A DNA stretch of 64,000 nt from assembly GCA_016647705.1 (NCBI GenBank), contig CM028329.1:16736410-16800409 (forward strand), read 5' to 3'. This stretch comes from Eucommia ulmoides. Its lineage: Eukaryota > Streptophyta > Magnoliopsida > Garryales > Eucommiaceae. Both the position numbers and the translations under genes were made by a program. Under the pieces are notes generated by a model that was not told the DNA's origin, did not search any database, and saw nothing but the letters and a program-made list of their open reading frames with translations. Below are positions 52,699-64,000 of the stretch, piece after piece. Numbering within the stretch: position 1 is the stretch's first letter; each line of letters starts with the position of its first letter.

Positions 52699-54597
52699 AT
52701 TGGGGGTTAATTATTATTTTAAAATGTTAGTTTTGACTTTGAGGTTTAAATGGTTGTTTAGAGATTCATATGGTGGGTTTATGTAATTTGTTTTGCATAA
52801 TTGGATAGAGCTAAAAATAAATAAAAATAAATAAAGGAGGATGAGGAAAAAAAATATAGAATTTCCTCTAAAGACCAACAAATAAATGAAGAAGTCACGT
52901 GGCTTTTAATGGATAAGCCAAAGAAGAAGAAAAAAAAGCACACATATAAATATATGTGTTGTTTTATTTATACACTTTCTCTTTATGTCTCTTGCATCTT
53001 CTTCTTCAAGTAAGTTTTAGTTATTTGTTTGTTTCTTTATTTATTATTTCTCAGTCTAATATATTTGTATAAGTAAAATTTTGACTAGTTTATATATATA
53101 TAGTAAAATTTTAACTACGTATATTTAAATATGTTTATATGCACAATTGTATATATGCAAAAATGGTATATATGTGAGTTTGGGATTTATATTTAATTTG
53201 CGAAGAATTTAATTTGAAGTAAAAAAATTAGATTTGATTAGACTGGTAAATTTTTGTATTGACTAGTAATATTGTTAATAGTTAGTTAATATGTTTCCGC
53301 AATTAAATTATTAATTGATAAACTTTGTAAATGTAATTATAATATTTTAGTTATGTCATTAATGTTGGTTTAAGAAAAATATGACATTTAATTTTAATAA
53401 GTTTTATATAATCAAGAAAAATTGAGAATGAGAAAAATTGCATTTAGTGTAGTGCATTTCACGTATTTCATGTCATATTAGATTTATTTAGATAAATTCT
53501 TAATTTAGGCCACATTGATGTTTGGTTCACAAGCGACGCTAACTACGTCTATATTACGATGGTAGCGTAATAGCAACGCAATTTTTTTTGGTAAGTGTAC
53601 TATTTTCTATGTCAATTACCAAATTACATTTTCATACTAAATTATGAAAAAAAAAAGGTCTATTAAAATGGATTATTTTATAACGTTAGATCGATCAAGT
53701 AAAATGTTAAATGTGGATAGTGATTTTTTATTATTATACTACTATGCTATAGTCTGGTCCCGATAGAAGTGCATGTCTTGCGGGATGTTGTTGGTCCTAA
53801 CAGGGTATATTCTGTAGGATGTTGTGTTGTGACTTGACCAGAGGGCAAGTCTTGAAGGTGATTGATATATATTTTTATTATTGTTGTTGATAATGATAAT
53901 GATTATCAGTGTAATATGGTGATTTTACCACAGTTGTGATTATTGGTATAATATGGTGGTTTTTACCACATGTTGGCTCCTACCATTGGAGATATCGAAT
54001 AGTCTTGACACTAATTGTAACCTTAGATTGTACGGTTGTATAGGTTATGGTACGTCATAACTCCCGATCGTGAGGTAAAACGATCCTATGGCTAGTAAGA
54101 AAATATGTGTGTGGTATTAAATTATATATCAAAGTAATTTAACGAGTTGATTCAAATTTAGTTGTTTTATTATGATGATATATATGGAAGTTTAATATTA
54201 CTTAAGTGTGAGGTTATATTTATATTTTAAAAAATAGTGTTTGATAAATATACTTGATCCATAATATTTTTTTTTTATATTATAAAGATAGTACACCGAT
54301 AAAATATTTTATCTCAAGTACTCCAAGTAGAGACGATCTACTACTGGTATTAGATAAAGTCAAAGGATGGTGTCATTTTTTTGGGTTATCAGGATAGGTG
54401 TTGATCGGGAAAGGTTAGGATATTGTAGTTTTGCTATAGAATATTTGTGACATGTGTAATCCCTTAATTTTGAGTTAGGTAAATGTTTTTGAAAATCTTT
54501 GTCAATAGACAGTTAGCTTATGTTTGTTATTGGTTGAGTAACATCAAGTCGAAGCCACGTTTAGCTATGGGAGTGGGGCCCGAAGTAGGGTGTAACA
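52489..54597 (+). repeat. Gypsy 3' LTR
   Basis: Begins after the polypurine-like TTTTAAAGGAAAAA with TATTATAAAATCGAG (TG mutated to TA) and ends GGGTGTAACA at 54597; the length is about 2.1 kb. It contains a (TA)n run at 52669-52694. No second copy is in the window. Confidence 0.75.
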
Positions 54598-54933
54598 TGC
54601 TTTAGCAAAGATCTCTGACACACAGGTTTTTCTCTCCCGAAGACAGCAGGCCGAATGGGTATTCGCTGAGAATCACTCTCTATGAGGATTTTTCTCTGAA
54701 TTTTTTAGCGCCCCGAAATGTTTTTCTTTCAATTTTTGTGTTTCCCCGAAGGGTTTCTCGTTGAATTTTTGTTACCCAAAGGGTTTCGTTGTGTATTTTT
54801 GTGTGATTGAAGTATGAGAAGAAAGGTCCTATTTTTAGGAAATGATGAGGAGTGAAAAACTCTAGGAATCCTTAGAAAATGTAGTCCAAATTGGGAAGGA
54901 AAAGGAAACAAAATTCCAAAGGTAAGGGAAAAA
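54598..54933. other. Unassigned stretch between the gypsy LTR and an hAT-like MITE
   Basis: Contains loosely repeated CCCGAA-GGGTTTCTCGTTGA phrases (54690-54800). No gene or clear element boundary was found. Confidence 0.35.
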
Positions 54934-54941
54934 GAAGCAAG

Positions 54942-55283
54942 TAGGGATGTCAATGGTCCAAGTTCGGCTCAGTTTCATACAAAACCAAAACCAAAACTGT
55001 TAAATATATATAAAACCAAAACCAACCAAAACTGCCAGTTTTTTTTTAAACAGTTTTAAAACCGGACCATTTAATTTTAACCAAAACCAAAACTGAAACA
55101 GAGAAACCGTTTAAGATTTTTAAATTTATAAAAATCAAACCAAAACTGAAACCCCATACCCTTGTTTCTTATATATGAACAAAAACATAACTAAAATATA
55201 AAACATAAATTTCAAAAACAAAAACCAAATTACAAAACTATTAATTATAAACAATCCCAATGATAATAAAATACAACAATAAG

Positions 55284-55335
<52 letters not shown>

Positions 55336-55545
55336 GTTACAGGTTCAATTCACCGTTCTGGTCACGCATTTCGGTTCCGCGGTTCAGTTATGCAGTTATT
55401 ATCCCCAAACCAAAATCAAAATCACTTCGGTTGTTAAATTTAAAATAAAAACAACGACCAAAACTATTTAATCGGTTTCAAAACTGGATTGCTCAGTTCG
55501 GTTTCGTGCGGTTATCCATCGGTTCGATTTTACTTACTATCCTTA
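54942..55545. mobile_element. hAT-like MITE of about 604 bp
   Basis: The ends TAGGGATGTCAATGG and TAAGGATAGTAAG (right end read inward) form a weak inverted repeat. Near-identical 8-bp flanks GAAGCAAG (54934-54941) and GAAGCGAA (55546-55553) fit an hAT-type target duplication. The interior is rich in ACCAAAACCAAAACTG-type phrases and carries a (TA)n tract at about 55287-55332. No coding sequence was found. Confidence 0.7.
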
Positions 55546-55553
55546 GAAGCGAA

Positions 55554-56204
55554 GAGAAAAAAGGAAACCTAGTCCCCATTTCGGCAAGGAAAAAAAGGTT
55601 TTAATTATTTTTTTTCTTTTCTATTTTTTTTGTCATTTCTTTTTTTTCTATTTTCAGTTTCTATTTTTTTTTATTGTTCCTTTCTGTTTTTTGTTTTTTA
55701 TTTTCTTTTTTCTTCTTTTGTTTTCCTTTTCCTTTTCTTCTTTCTAATTTTTTTTTTTGTTTCCTCTACTAAAATAGAAAATAAAATAATAAGGTACAAA
55801 TAAATCACAAAAACATAAAATTAAAATTATTTTTGTGGACAATCAAAATGACATGTCTACAGTTACTCCTATTTGCCATGTAAGTTCCAATCGTTTGACA
55901 AAGATCGGAAACAACACCATTTTGATCGTCGTATTTTCTTTGAAAGCATATCTTTTTTGAATATTGGAGAATGAAATTAAAAAAATACTCCCTTTAGAGC
56001 ATGATGAAAAAGAATGAGAATGAAATATAGATGAATTGCAACCGAATACTTACGTATCTCGATAGTGCCAAGAAACAGGTGAAGCATAGTTTGTTATATG
56101 CCCCTGGCGGGGTGAGAAATGATAGCACAGATGGGAGGTGACCACGAAGATATCTTGCAAAATATAGGGGCACCATGGAGAGAATGCGAAATGAAAGACC
56201 ATCA
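55554..56204. other. Unassigned pyrimidine-rich sequence
   Basis: A strongly T-rich, C-containing tract at about 55600-55760 is followed by AT-rich sequence. No gene was seen. Confidence 0.35.
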
Positions 56205-57925
56205 TAAAGAGGCAATGTAAAAAGACATGACACTCACAAAAAGATAAATGCAAAATAAAGGGTCATCATAGAGAGGCAATACAAAATGTATGAACACTCA
56301 CAGAAAGGCAAAATGCAAAATAAAAGGCCACCATAAACAAGAAAAAAACAAAAATAAAAGGCTATCACAGAGAGGCAAATGCAAAATGAAATGACAATCA
56401 CGGAGAGACAAAATACAAAATAAAGACAATCATGAAGAGACAAATACAAAATGAAAAACCATTACAAAGAGATAAAATTCAAAATAAAAAGTCATCATGG
56501 AGAAGCAAATGTAAAACAAAAAGTCATCACGGAGAGACAAAATGCAAAATAAAAGACCATGACGGAGAGGTAGAATGCAAAATAAAAGGTTATTACGGAG
56601 AGGCAAAATGCAAAATTAAGGGCCATCATGGAGAGTCAAATGCATAATAAAAAATCCATCATGGATAGGTAAATACATAATAAAAAGTCATCATGGAGAG
56701 GCAAAATAAAATTCCATCATGGAGAGATAAAATACAAAAAAAAGGCCATCATAGATAGACAAATGCAAAATAAAAAGTTCATTAAGGTGAGGGAAATATA
56801 AAATAAAAAATCATCACGGAGAGGTAAATGCAAAATGAAATGGCCATCACGGAGATGCATAAAGAGACAAATGAAAAAATAAAATGGCCATCACGAAGAT
56901 GCAAAATGAAAAATAAAAAGCCATAACAGAGAGGCAAAATACAAAATAAGAAGCCAGCATAGAGAGACAAATACAAAATGAAAAGTTATCACGGATAGGC
57001 AAAATAAAAATGAAATAGCTATCATGGATAGATAAAATACAGAATAAAAAACCATCAAGGAAAGACAAAATGTAAAATAAAAGACCATCACGGAGAGGCA
57101 AATACAAAATAAAAAGTCATCACAGAGAGACATAATGCAAAATGAAATTCCATCACGGAGAGATAGAATGCAAAAAAAAGGTCATCATGGAGAAGTAAAA
57201 TAAAAGACCATCACGGAGAAGACGAATGTAAAATGAAAGGCCATCACGGAGAGGGCAACTGCAAAGTAAAAGGCCATCATGGAGAGGTAGAATGCAAAAT
57301 AAAGGTCATCACGGAGAGGTAGATTACAAAATAAAAAGACCATCATGGAGAGGTAGAATGCAAAATAAAAGGCCATCACGGAGAGGCAAAATACAAAATA
57401 AAAAGTCATCACAGAGAGACAAAATGCAAAATAAAGGGCAATCACAGATAAACAAAATGCAAAATAAAAGGCCATCATAGAGAGACAAAATGTAAAATAA
57501 AAAGACCATCACGAAGAGACAAATGCAAAATGAAAAGTCATCACAAAGAGATAAATGTAAAATTAAATGGCCATCACAGAGAGGCAAAATAAAAAATAAA
57601 AAACCATCACATAGAGACAAAATGCAAAATAAAGGGCCATCATGGATAAGAAAAATACAAAATAAAAGGCCATCACAGAGAGACACATGCAAAAAAAAGT
57701 TATCACGAAGAGGCCAATGCAAAATTAAAAGTCCTCACAAAGAGACAAATGCAAAATGAAATGGCCATCACAAAGAGGTAAATAAAAAGAAAAATCCATC
57801 ACAGAGAGACAAATGTAAAATAAAAACCCATCACGGAGAGACAGAATACAAAATAAAAGGCCATCACAAAGAGGTAACTGCTAAATTAAAGGCCATCACT
57901 AAGAGGCAAATATGAAAATAAATGA
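56205..57925. repeat. 1.7-kb minisatellite with units of about 33 bp
   Basis: About 50 diverged tandem units of the form GGCCATCACGGAGAGGCAAA followed by ATGCAAAATAAAA. Individual units are 32-36 bp. On the minus strand a unit reads LSVMAFYFAFC-like hydrophobic repeats, which produces several spurious open frames. Varying unit length shifts the frame, so no continuous protein exists. Confidence 0.9.
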
Positions 57926-58005
57926 TAAAGTATAAAATGTGCCCCAATCTGTGGTTGGAGCTGACAAACTCAAATTCCCTAGATGCAAAAATAGGAAAAC
58001 TCCAT

Positions 58006-58895
58006 ATAATATGTCCTTGCTTGGGGTTAGGGTAAAATGAGAGATCAAGAGATATAAAATGTGTCCCAGCCCACGGTTAGGGCTAACACAAGAATGACCG
58101 AGCCTTGATAGGTTGCCTATGTACCTTGGCATTACATCGATTATCAGGTTTAGCGTAGTTTGTTGAATGCCCCCTCCAAGGCAAGACACGAACTCCCACC
58201 TAAAGATGCTCATAAAATGGTAAGAAAACAACTGACCCATGCAAAAATTATACACAGACAAGCGTTTACACATTTTTTTTTTACGAAGAAATATTGGTCA
58301 TCCTTAAGTAATCCACAATTTTTTTAAAAGGCTACCTTTGTAATTCAAAGACTTTTTCTAGTTAATGAGATTTTCTTTTGACCCATCAAGGAGATTAAAA
58401 AATAGTAGTGTACTCTTACCTTCATGGTATAGATTTGTCCTAGCTTTCTATTAATATGCCCTTGCCTGGGGTTAGGGTAAAATGAGAGATCAAGAGATAT
58501 ATAAAATGTGCCCCAACCTGCGGTTGGGGCTGACACAGGAATGACCAAACCTTGATAAGTTGCCTATGTACCTTAGCATTACGTCGAGAATCTAATTTAA
58601 TGTAGTTCATTGAATGCCCCCTCCAAGGCAAGACACGAACACCCACCTGAAGATACTAATCAAATGGCAAATAAACAATTAACCTATGCAAGAATTATAC
58701 ATAGACAAACATTTACACATTTTTTTTACGAAGAAAACAATGGTCATCCTTAAGTGATCCACAATTTTTTTTAAAGGCTACCTTTGCAATTCAAAGACTT
58801 TCCCTAGTTAATGAGATTTTCTTTTGACCCATCGAAGGGACTAAAAAAGAGTAGTGTACTCTTACCTTTATGGTATAGATTTGTTTTAGCTTTTT
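58006..58895. repeat. Tandem duplication of 445 bp
   Basis: Two copies, about 58006-58450 and 58451-58895, each begin near ATATGYCCTTGC, then GGGGTTAGGGTAAAATGAGA, and end with AAAGACTTT, GTACTCTTACC and TATAGATTTG. The offset measured at the GGGGTTAGGG motif is 445 bp. The copies differ by scattered substitutions and small indels. Confidence 0.9.
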
Positions 58896-59460
58896 ATTTT
58901 ACTCTTTATTTGGCTACTAAGATTAATTCCAATGTTTGGGATCTAAATCCCTTTATGATTTCTATATCAATTAATACCAACAAACTGTATTAGCCAAGGT
59001 ATGTACAAAAATTTAAAGTTTATATATTCAAATATCCACTTTTACTAGATTTGATTTTTTGTATTGATTTGATTTGAACTTGACAAACATGATTTAGATA
59101 ATAATAAAAAAAAATTCTAAAATTCATATCACAAGATGACCTCCTCAACTAACAAGCAATCAAATCATTCTTTTCACAGTGCGACTTTTGAGTAACTGAA
59201 GAAAGATGCTTCTCAAATTTTATCCTTTTTTTTTTCCAGTGTAATGTCATCATGAGTAATGTATGTAGGGAACTTTGGGAAATGATCCTGGTCTAGTTGG
59301 CCCAAGTCACTAGGTGCTGAAACACCCATACGCTTAGTACTCGAATTACCTAGATTGTCATTCACCTAATTTTTTCTTTATTTCTTCCTTATTTTTTTTG
59401 AGAAGCATCTTTATGATATTATGGATGATGCAAAAATCTCTCGAACTCAAAAGGTTTATT
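58896..59460. other. Unassigned AT-rich sequence
   Basis: No gene, repeat or element boundary was recognised. Confidence 0.35.
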
Positions 59461-59900
59461 TGGGGTGATGACTTTGCTTTATGACGGGCAACCTAGCCGT
59501 GGAATTTTTGGGTGATGGCTTTTTGGGTAATGACTTTTCGGGTAATGGCTTTGCTTTATGATGGATTGCCTAGCCAATGGGTTTTTGGATGGTGGATTTT
59601 TGGGTGATTGTTTTTTTAAGTAATGGCTTTACTTTATGACAAATTGCCTAGTCGTTGGGTGGGTCATTCGGCTTAGTGTTTTGGATGACGAATTTTTGGG
59701 CAATTGATTTTTGGGGGATGTTTTTGGGGTGATGGATTTACTTTATAATGGATTTCCTAGCCGATGGAGTTTGGGTGGTGGGTCTTTTGGCTAATGGATT
59801 TATGGTATTTTGGGTAATGATTTTTTGGTGGATGGATTTTTGGGTGATGGTTTTGCTTTATGAAAGATTGCCTAGCCTATGGATGGAGTTTGGAAATTTT
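59461..59900. repeat. Degenerate tandem repeat, TTTTTGGGTGATGG family
   Basis: Short TTTTTGGGTRATGG-like units are arranged in larger blocks of about 75-115 bp. Each block is marked by ACTTTATGA...GATTGCCTAGCC (about 59478, 59552, 59630, 59740, 59860). Confidence 0.75.
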
Positions 59901-60379
59901 TATCGAGAGACTCTCAAGATTTTATTGACAATTATCTAGATAAGGTGAGTCATCTTCCTTTATTTCATCTTAGATCAAAGTCTCTTTTAATATCAAAATT
60001 ATATTCCCCATGCTCAAGTTCATTGTCAATACATAGATCACACACAAACAATTTTACAATAATTAAAAAAAAAAAAGCATTAAACATTTGAGACATAGCT
60101 TAAGAAACACAGTAGAATTTATTGAAAGATTTAAGTTGTATATAATGCAAGTTCTCTACCATCTAAAAGACTAACTAGATGGAGATGTGGATTTTTAGAG
60201 TTTTTCCCCAATTTTATCAAAATTCATCTTAACAAACAAGTTCATGAGTGGTACCCTTAGGTCAGGTTTTGGCTTGCAATAGGAGGTTGTCATCCAATAA
60301 AGTTTAGGAGTATTATGGTTTTGGCCTAGGGTGGATTGAGATCAAATTTCTCCCACTGGTCGATGAATTTATTTGAAAG

Positions 60380-60780
60380 GTAGGGTGTTGAGGGCTTAGG
60401 GTCATTTGGATAGGATGGTATCTCGACATAGCGGATGGAAAGATATGGACTTAATGAAAAATGGGTATTTGTGGTATTGGAGGTGGGGTATGGTTTTGAT
60501 TTTGGTGAAACTACAGGGTATAACTTGATTTGGGGTTATGGGCTTAGTAGGTTATTCAAAGTAAGGTTGGTTTGTATTTTGATTGGGAATGCTTTGGATT
60601 AGTGATTTTGGTTTGGTGAGACTATTGGGGTACCACTTGGTTCAAGGATATGGATCAAATAGGTAATTTAAGGTATATGGGTCGGGAGTTTGGTTGATAT
60701 TTTTGCCGGGTATAGTTCGGATTGGTGGTTTTGGTACAAATAGAAGGATCTTACCTGATTTGGGGGACATGGGTTAATAT
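60380..60780. repeat. Degenerate tandem repeat of about 100-120 bp
   Basis: Loosely repeated blocks share GGTTTTGGTTTGGTGAGACTA-like and GGGGT-YACTTGATTTG-like phrases, with GATATGGRTYAAATAGG. The copies are strongly diverged, and the unit length is approximate. Confidence 0.45.
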
Positions 60781-62294
60781 GATTTCTATTCGGGAGGGAA
60801 GCCTTGAAAGAATTTTTTTTGTGTCCTTTTTTTTTTGTGTGTGTGTGTGTGTGTGATTCACTCTTGGATAACCAAATTTCCCAAAAAAATAAGAAAAAAA
60901 AAAATAAGCGGGGAACGGATATATGTTAAAAAAGAAAAATCTCATTATAACTCACACTTATTTACAAAATAGAAGGAAAAAGATAACAAAATTAAAAAAA
61001 AAAAAAAAATGGACTTGGATTATTTGGACATTTTAGGCTAGACTCTCTAACTATCCCCAATGGAGTCGCCAACTGGCGCGCCCCGATTTTTTAAGAAAAG
61101 CTTTAAGAATATGAAATAATAAAGGGTAAAATATAAGGAATTTTTCAAAGCATCTGTTTTCTCAAAAAAAACTTAGACAATTTAAAAATAAGGAGTCGTC
61201 ACCTAGCATAAGGTTTAATTGGTATGCTAGGTCACCGATTTTTTCTTTTTCAAAAAATAATAATTTAACAAGCTTAAGTGACTTTGACTTCGAAAGCACA
61301 TCCAAACCAAAGATTCATTTAAAGAGTTAGAGGGTTGTTACACTTAAGGAAGGTGTTAGGCATCCTAAGACGCTCGTCCGAAAATGGCACCTTATATCTA
61401 ATTATATCCAAATGTTTTGTTTTATTTTTGAAAACCTTTCCCTTCTTATAATGTTTTTTTTTTTTTTTGAAATTGAATGGGATTTTGGAATGTTATCTTG
61501 GATTGTTTTCCTGATATGATCTCTTATGAAATATTAAGGGATTTGATAACGATAATCCCCAGAGGGGGTGTTTTATATATGTTTCCGATGAACTTTTTTT
61601 TTTTTAATTTTAAGTGAAAAATCAATCTAAGTGATGTATGAATGCAAAACATGATGATAATGATATTGAACTAACATGTTATGGATCTACTTTTATTTAC
61701 ACAAGAATTTTTTATTTTTTATTTTTTGAAAATAATCTAGACTAATGAAATAAAACAGTTTAATTTAAAACATGCTGATGCCAGGGATCTGAATATAGGA
61801 ATAAATTATGGACCTAAACGAATTAACATAACTATATGAGAAAGAGTTCTAATGTCTATCGTGGCTAATATGGCATACATAAATAGCGTATATGAGAATG
61901 AATACAAAATATAAGTACATGTATGTACTAAATGGTGAAAAAGTGGTTCAATGGCATGAATCATGGGGTCTAAAATAGCGTATATGATGTAATAAAGTAT
62001 GAAAAGTGTAAGTGGTGAAAAGTGTTCTAAATATATCTTCTAAGTGGTACAAATGGTAATTTGCAAGATGTCATGAAATATTATGTTACTTACTATGTGG
62101 ATGCGAGGGAATTCCTAATTTCCTAATTTTCCCAATTAATTCGAAGAAATCCTAATTTCAAATTCCCTCAAATTATATGGAGATGAGAATCAAGGAAAAG
62201 TCGCGGAACAAGTTGTGATTTATGGCTCCAAATCCTTAATTGGATATCCCTTTTGAATTAATTAGACTTTTGAAACATTAATTTAAATCATGGA
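60781..62294 (-). other. Retroelement non-coding sequence including a minus-strand LTR-Y relative
   Basis: A (GT)n tract lies at about 60836-60854. The stretch 61000-61440 (GGAGTCGCCAACTGGCGCGC, GGAGTCGTCACCTAGCAT, then GTTAGGCATCCTAAGACGCT) reads as the inverse complement of the 3' part of LTR-Y at about 50200-50420. The rest (61440-62294) is AT-rich with no gene seen. Confidence 0.5.
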
Positions 62295-63928
62295 AGTTGA
62301 CCCTAGATGTTTTGATAGACAAATTAAAGTTGATATTTTTATGGAACTAATGATTTATTGATTGATTTCAGAATTAAATTCCAATTGGGTAAGTGAAAAA
62401 AGAATGAGATTTCAAGATGATATTTTATGGAAGTTTAATTTGGTTAGGATGAATACATTGAAGATTTTGTTAGCAGAAAAGATATTTTTGTATTTCTAGG
62501 TAAAAAGAACTCAATCCTTTTTATGCTCTTAATGTAACCAGATTAGGATCATGTGTGACACTTATAAAATAAGTTGAATTATTTTAAATATGGTTAGAAT
62601 TGACAAATTCAAGTGTCTAAACGTTTTTCCTAAAGTATCGATCAAGAAAATATTTTAAAAATGGGAAAAATATATTTTTCGGCCTAAATGGCCGATCGCC
62701 AGTTGAAACAGTCAATTGGCAGATTCAGGATGGGTGATTTTGAGGTTTTAGCTTGCTAGTCAATTGAATGGATTTGATGTTTTCTGATCTTAAAACAGTT
62801 GACTGACCAGTTGACCAACTGATTGTCAACAGCTGAAAAATAAGTCGTTGAGGGTACAATCGATCGACCGATGTAATTGTCAGTCTATCGACTGTGTATT
62901 TTATGCATATTTGGCCAAAATATTTTTCGAGATATTCAACCTTAATCTTATGCCTTTCAACGTTGTAAAATCATATTTTATGAGGGTTTTAACTATATTT
63001 AATGAGTGTACTGTATATTTTGAAGATCTTATTATTTAACCCATGTACTATTTGATTTTATGAGATTTATTGAGAAAAATACTTTCTACTTGTTAGGGGT
63101 TTGAATCAAAATATCTTTGGGACTAAATTGAGAGATTTAGAGGATTATTTTTGGGTCAAACATTTCATATTTAAAAGGTTTTAATATACGGGGTCTATAT
63201 ATAACATTTGTGGGCTAATTTTTCAAAATATAACCATTATATATATATATTGACCTGCGTTTTTGGAAGAAAAAAAAAATCAAGATCAAGAGTTTTAAGT
63301 CATCCACTTTTAAAGAGAAACAATTTTGTTGAAATATATATTTAAGAGAAATTTTTGAAAAAATTCTTGATCAAGGCGTTCATCGTTTTCTGTTACTAGT
63401 TTTTGCGCTATATCTTTGTCTCTATTGTTTTCAAAGGAACTTTGGTCAGATCTCTCCGATTACTTTACATGCTCAATATTTTGTGTTTAACATGATATAT
63501 ATCTTTGTTTGATTCTTAGCCTATAAAATAATTACGTTCTTTATGAGTCTGGTGAAAAGAAAATTGTAAAGGTTTAATTCTGAGCCCAGTAAAAAAATGA
63601 GGTTAGTCCAGAACTTGTGAAAAAGAATTTAAGAGTTTGTTTCTTACCTGGTAAAGGGATCAAGGTTAGTGTATTGCAAAATATCTGTGGGAGCTCAGAG
63701 GATTGGACGTAGGCAAAGGTAGTTTGCCGAATCAAGATAAATTGGTGTGTTCAATTTCTCTATCCCTACTTATTTGGTTGTGGATTTAGTTAAATACGTT
63801 TTCACTGTAACTCAAAATAAACAACCAGTTAGGAAAATTGGTGATTTGGTTGCTTGTTAATTAATTTATTTAAATTATTTATAACTACCTAATTTAACCA
63901 ATTCTTGAGTAGACTTGGGGGGCCAACA
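62295..63928 (+). mobile_element. LTR-X copy 3: 5' LTR of an element continuing past the window
   Basis: Shares the order of blocks with copies 1 and 2: TATGGAACTAATGATTTATT near 62340, AACTCAATCC...GATTAGGATCATGTGTGACA near 62510-62560, TTGAC-rich stretch 62690-62900, ACTACCTAATTTAACC near 63880 and terminal GGGGGGCCAACA. It ends at 63928 directly before a primer-binding-like sequence, so this is a 5' LTR. The left boundary is approximate. Confidence 0.78.
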
Positions 63929-64000
63929 ATTGGTACTAGAAATGGTTTTAGCTCATTAGGCTTCATATGCTAGTTAAGCACAATCACATGGCACATCACA
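63929..64000 (+). mobile_element. Primer binding site and leader of the LTR-X element
   Basis: ATTGGTACTAGAAATGG at 63929 resembles the tRNA-Met primer binding site ATTGGTATCAGAGC. The leader runs to the window end, and coding sequence would lie beyond. Confidence 0.6.

Larger units (their letters stand above)
43205..54597 (+). mobile_element. Ty3/gypsy retrotransposon, degenerate, 5' LTR missing, hosting two solo LTRs
   Basis: Domain order gag, zinc knuckle, protease, reverse transcriptase, RNase H, integrase, then 3' LTR (52489-54597) is that of plant Ty3/gypsy elements. Two insertions split it: solo LTR-X after the zinc knuckle and solo LTR-Y inside RNase H. No matching 5' LTR was found between 38 and 43 kb, so the left end is truncated or replaced. 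All coding blocks are broken. Similarity is to the del/Tekay or reina type of gypsy pol, but the clade needs alignment. Confidence 0.85.

Noticed and set aside
56205-57722. Several minus-strand open frames of 60-130 codons encoding repeated hydrophobic peptides
   Set aside because: They are produced by the minisatellite units, change frame between units, and have no start context or homology I recognise.
58345-58646. Minus-strand frames over the 445-bp duplication
   Set aside because: Both copies give similar short frames only because they are duplicated; no start or domain is supported.
56205-58895. Possible CRISPR-like array
   Set aside because: The units are tandem with no unique spacers of constant length, and the sequence is plant nuclear.

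Overview
This is plant nuclear DNA, most likely from a eudicot. The evidence is one intron-rich molybdenum-flavoprotein gene with GT-AG introns, set in AT-rich sequence packed with Ty1/copia and Ty3/gypsy LTR retrotransposons, a CACTA transposase remnant, an Au-type SINE, a probable Helitron and several MITEs. Nothing bacterial, viral-genomic or CRISPR-like is present. I cannot name the species.

The only host gene I can support is an aldehyde oxidase on the minus strand (start codon at 34897, stop at 9013-9011). Ten exons with canonical junctions join in frame to 4,107 nt, or 1,368 residues, the usual length of plant aldehyde oxidases. Both [2Fe-2S] clusters, the FAD site and the molybdopterin motifs are present, including the catalytic Glu (residue 1292). 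About 84% of the 25.9-kb gene is intron. Two introns carry most of it. Intron 2 (7.4 kb) holds a tandem LTR fragment split by a scrambled copia element. Intron 7 (9.4 kb) holds an old copia element that itself carries a second, oppositely oriented copia element, a GC-rich insert and a MITE. Intron 1 holds a PIF/Harbinger-like MITE and an Au SINE.

Left of the gene (1-9010) lie part of an LTR family (here LTR-X, minus strand, cut by the window edge), a broken CACTA (TNP2-type) transposase gene, and AT-rich sequence I cannot assign.

Right of the gene, a probable non-autonomous Helitron (35.13-37.98 kb) starts about 235 bp upstream of the aldehyde oxidase start codon. Next come about 5 kb of degenerate transposon sequence and a decayed Ty3/gypsy element (43.2-54.6 kb) interrupted by two solo LTRs. 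After these follow an hAT-like MITE, a 1.7-kb minisatellite with units of about 33 bp, a 445-bp tandem duplication and other degenerate repeats. The right end is a second LTR-X copy followed by a primer binding site, so a further element continues past the window.

How the parts work together: only the aldehyde oxidase looks functional. Every retroelement reading frame carries stops, frameshifts or deletions. The transposons matter mainly as nested insertions that expand introns 1, 2 and 7 and may influence splicing, small-RNA production or promoter state. I found no previously undescribed biochemical system. The most unusual structures are the scrambled, self-inverted copia element in intron 2 and the W-box-rich LTR family at both window ends.
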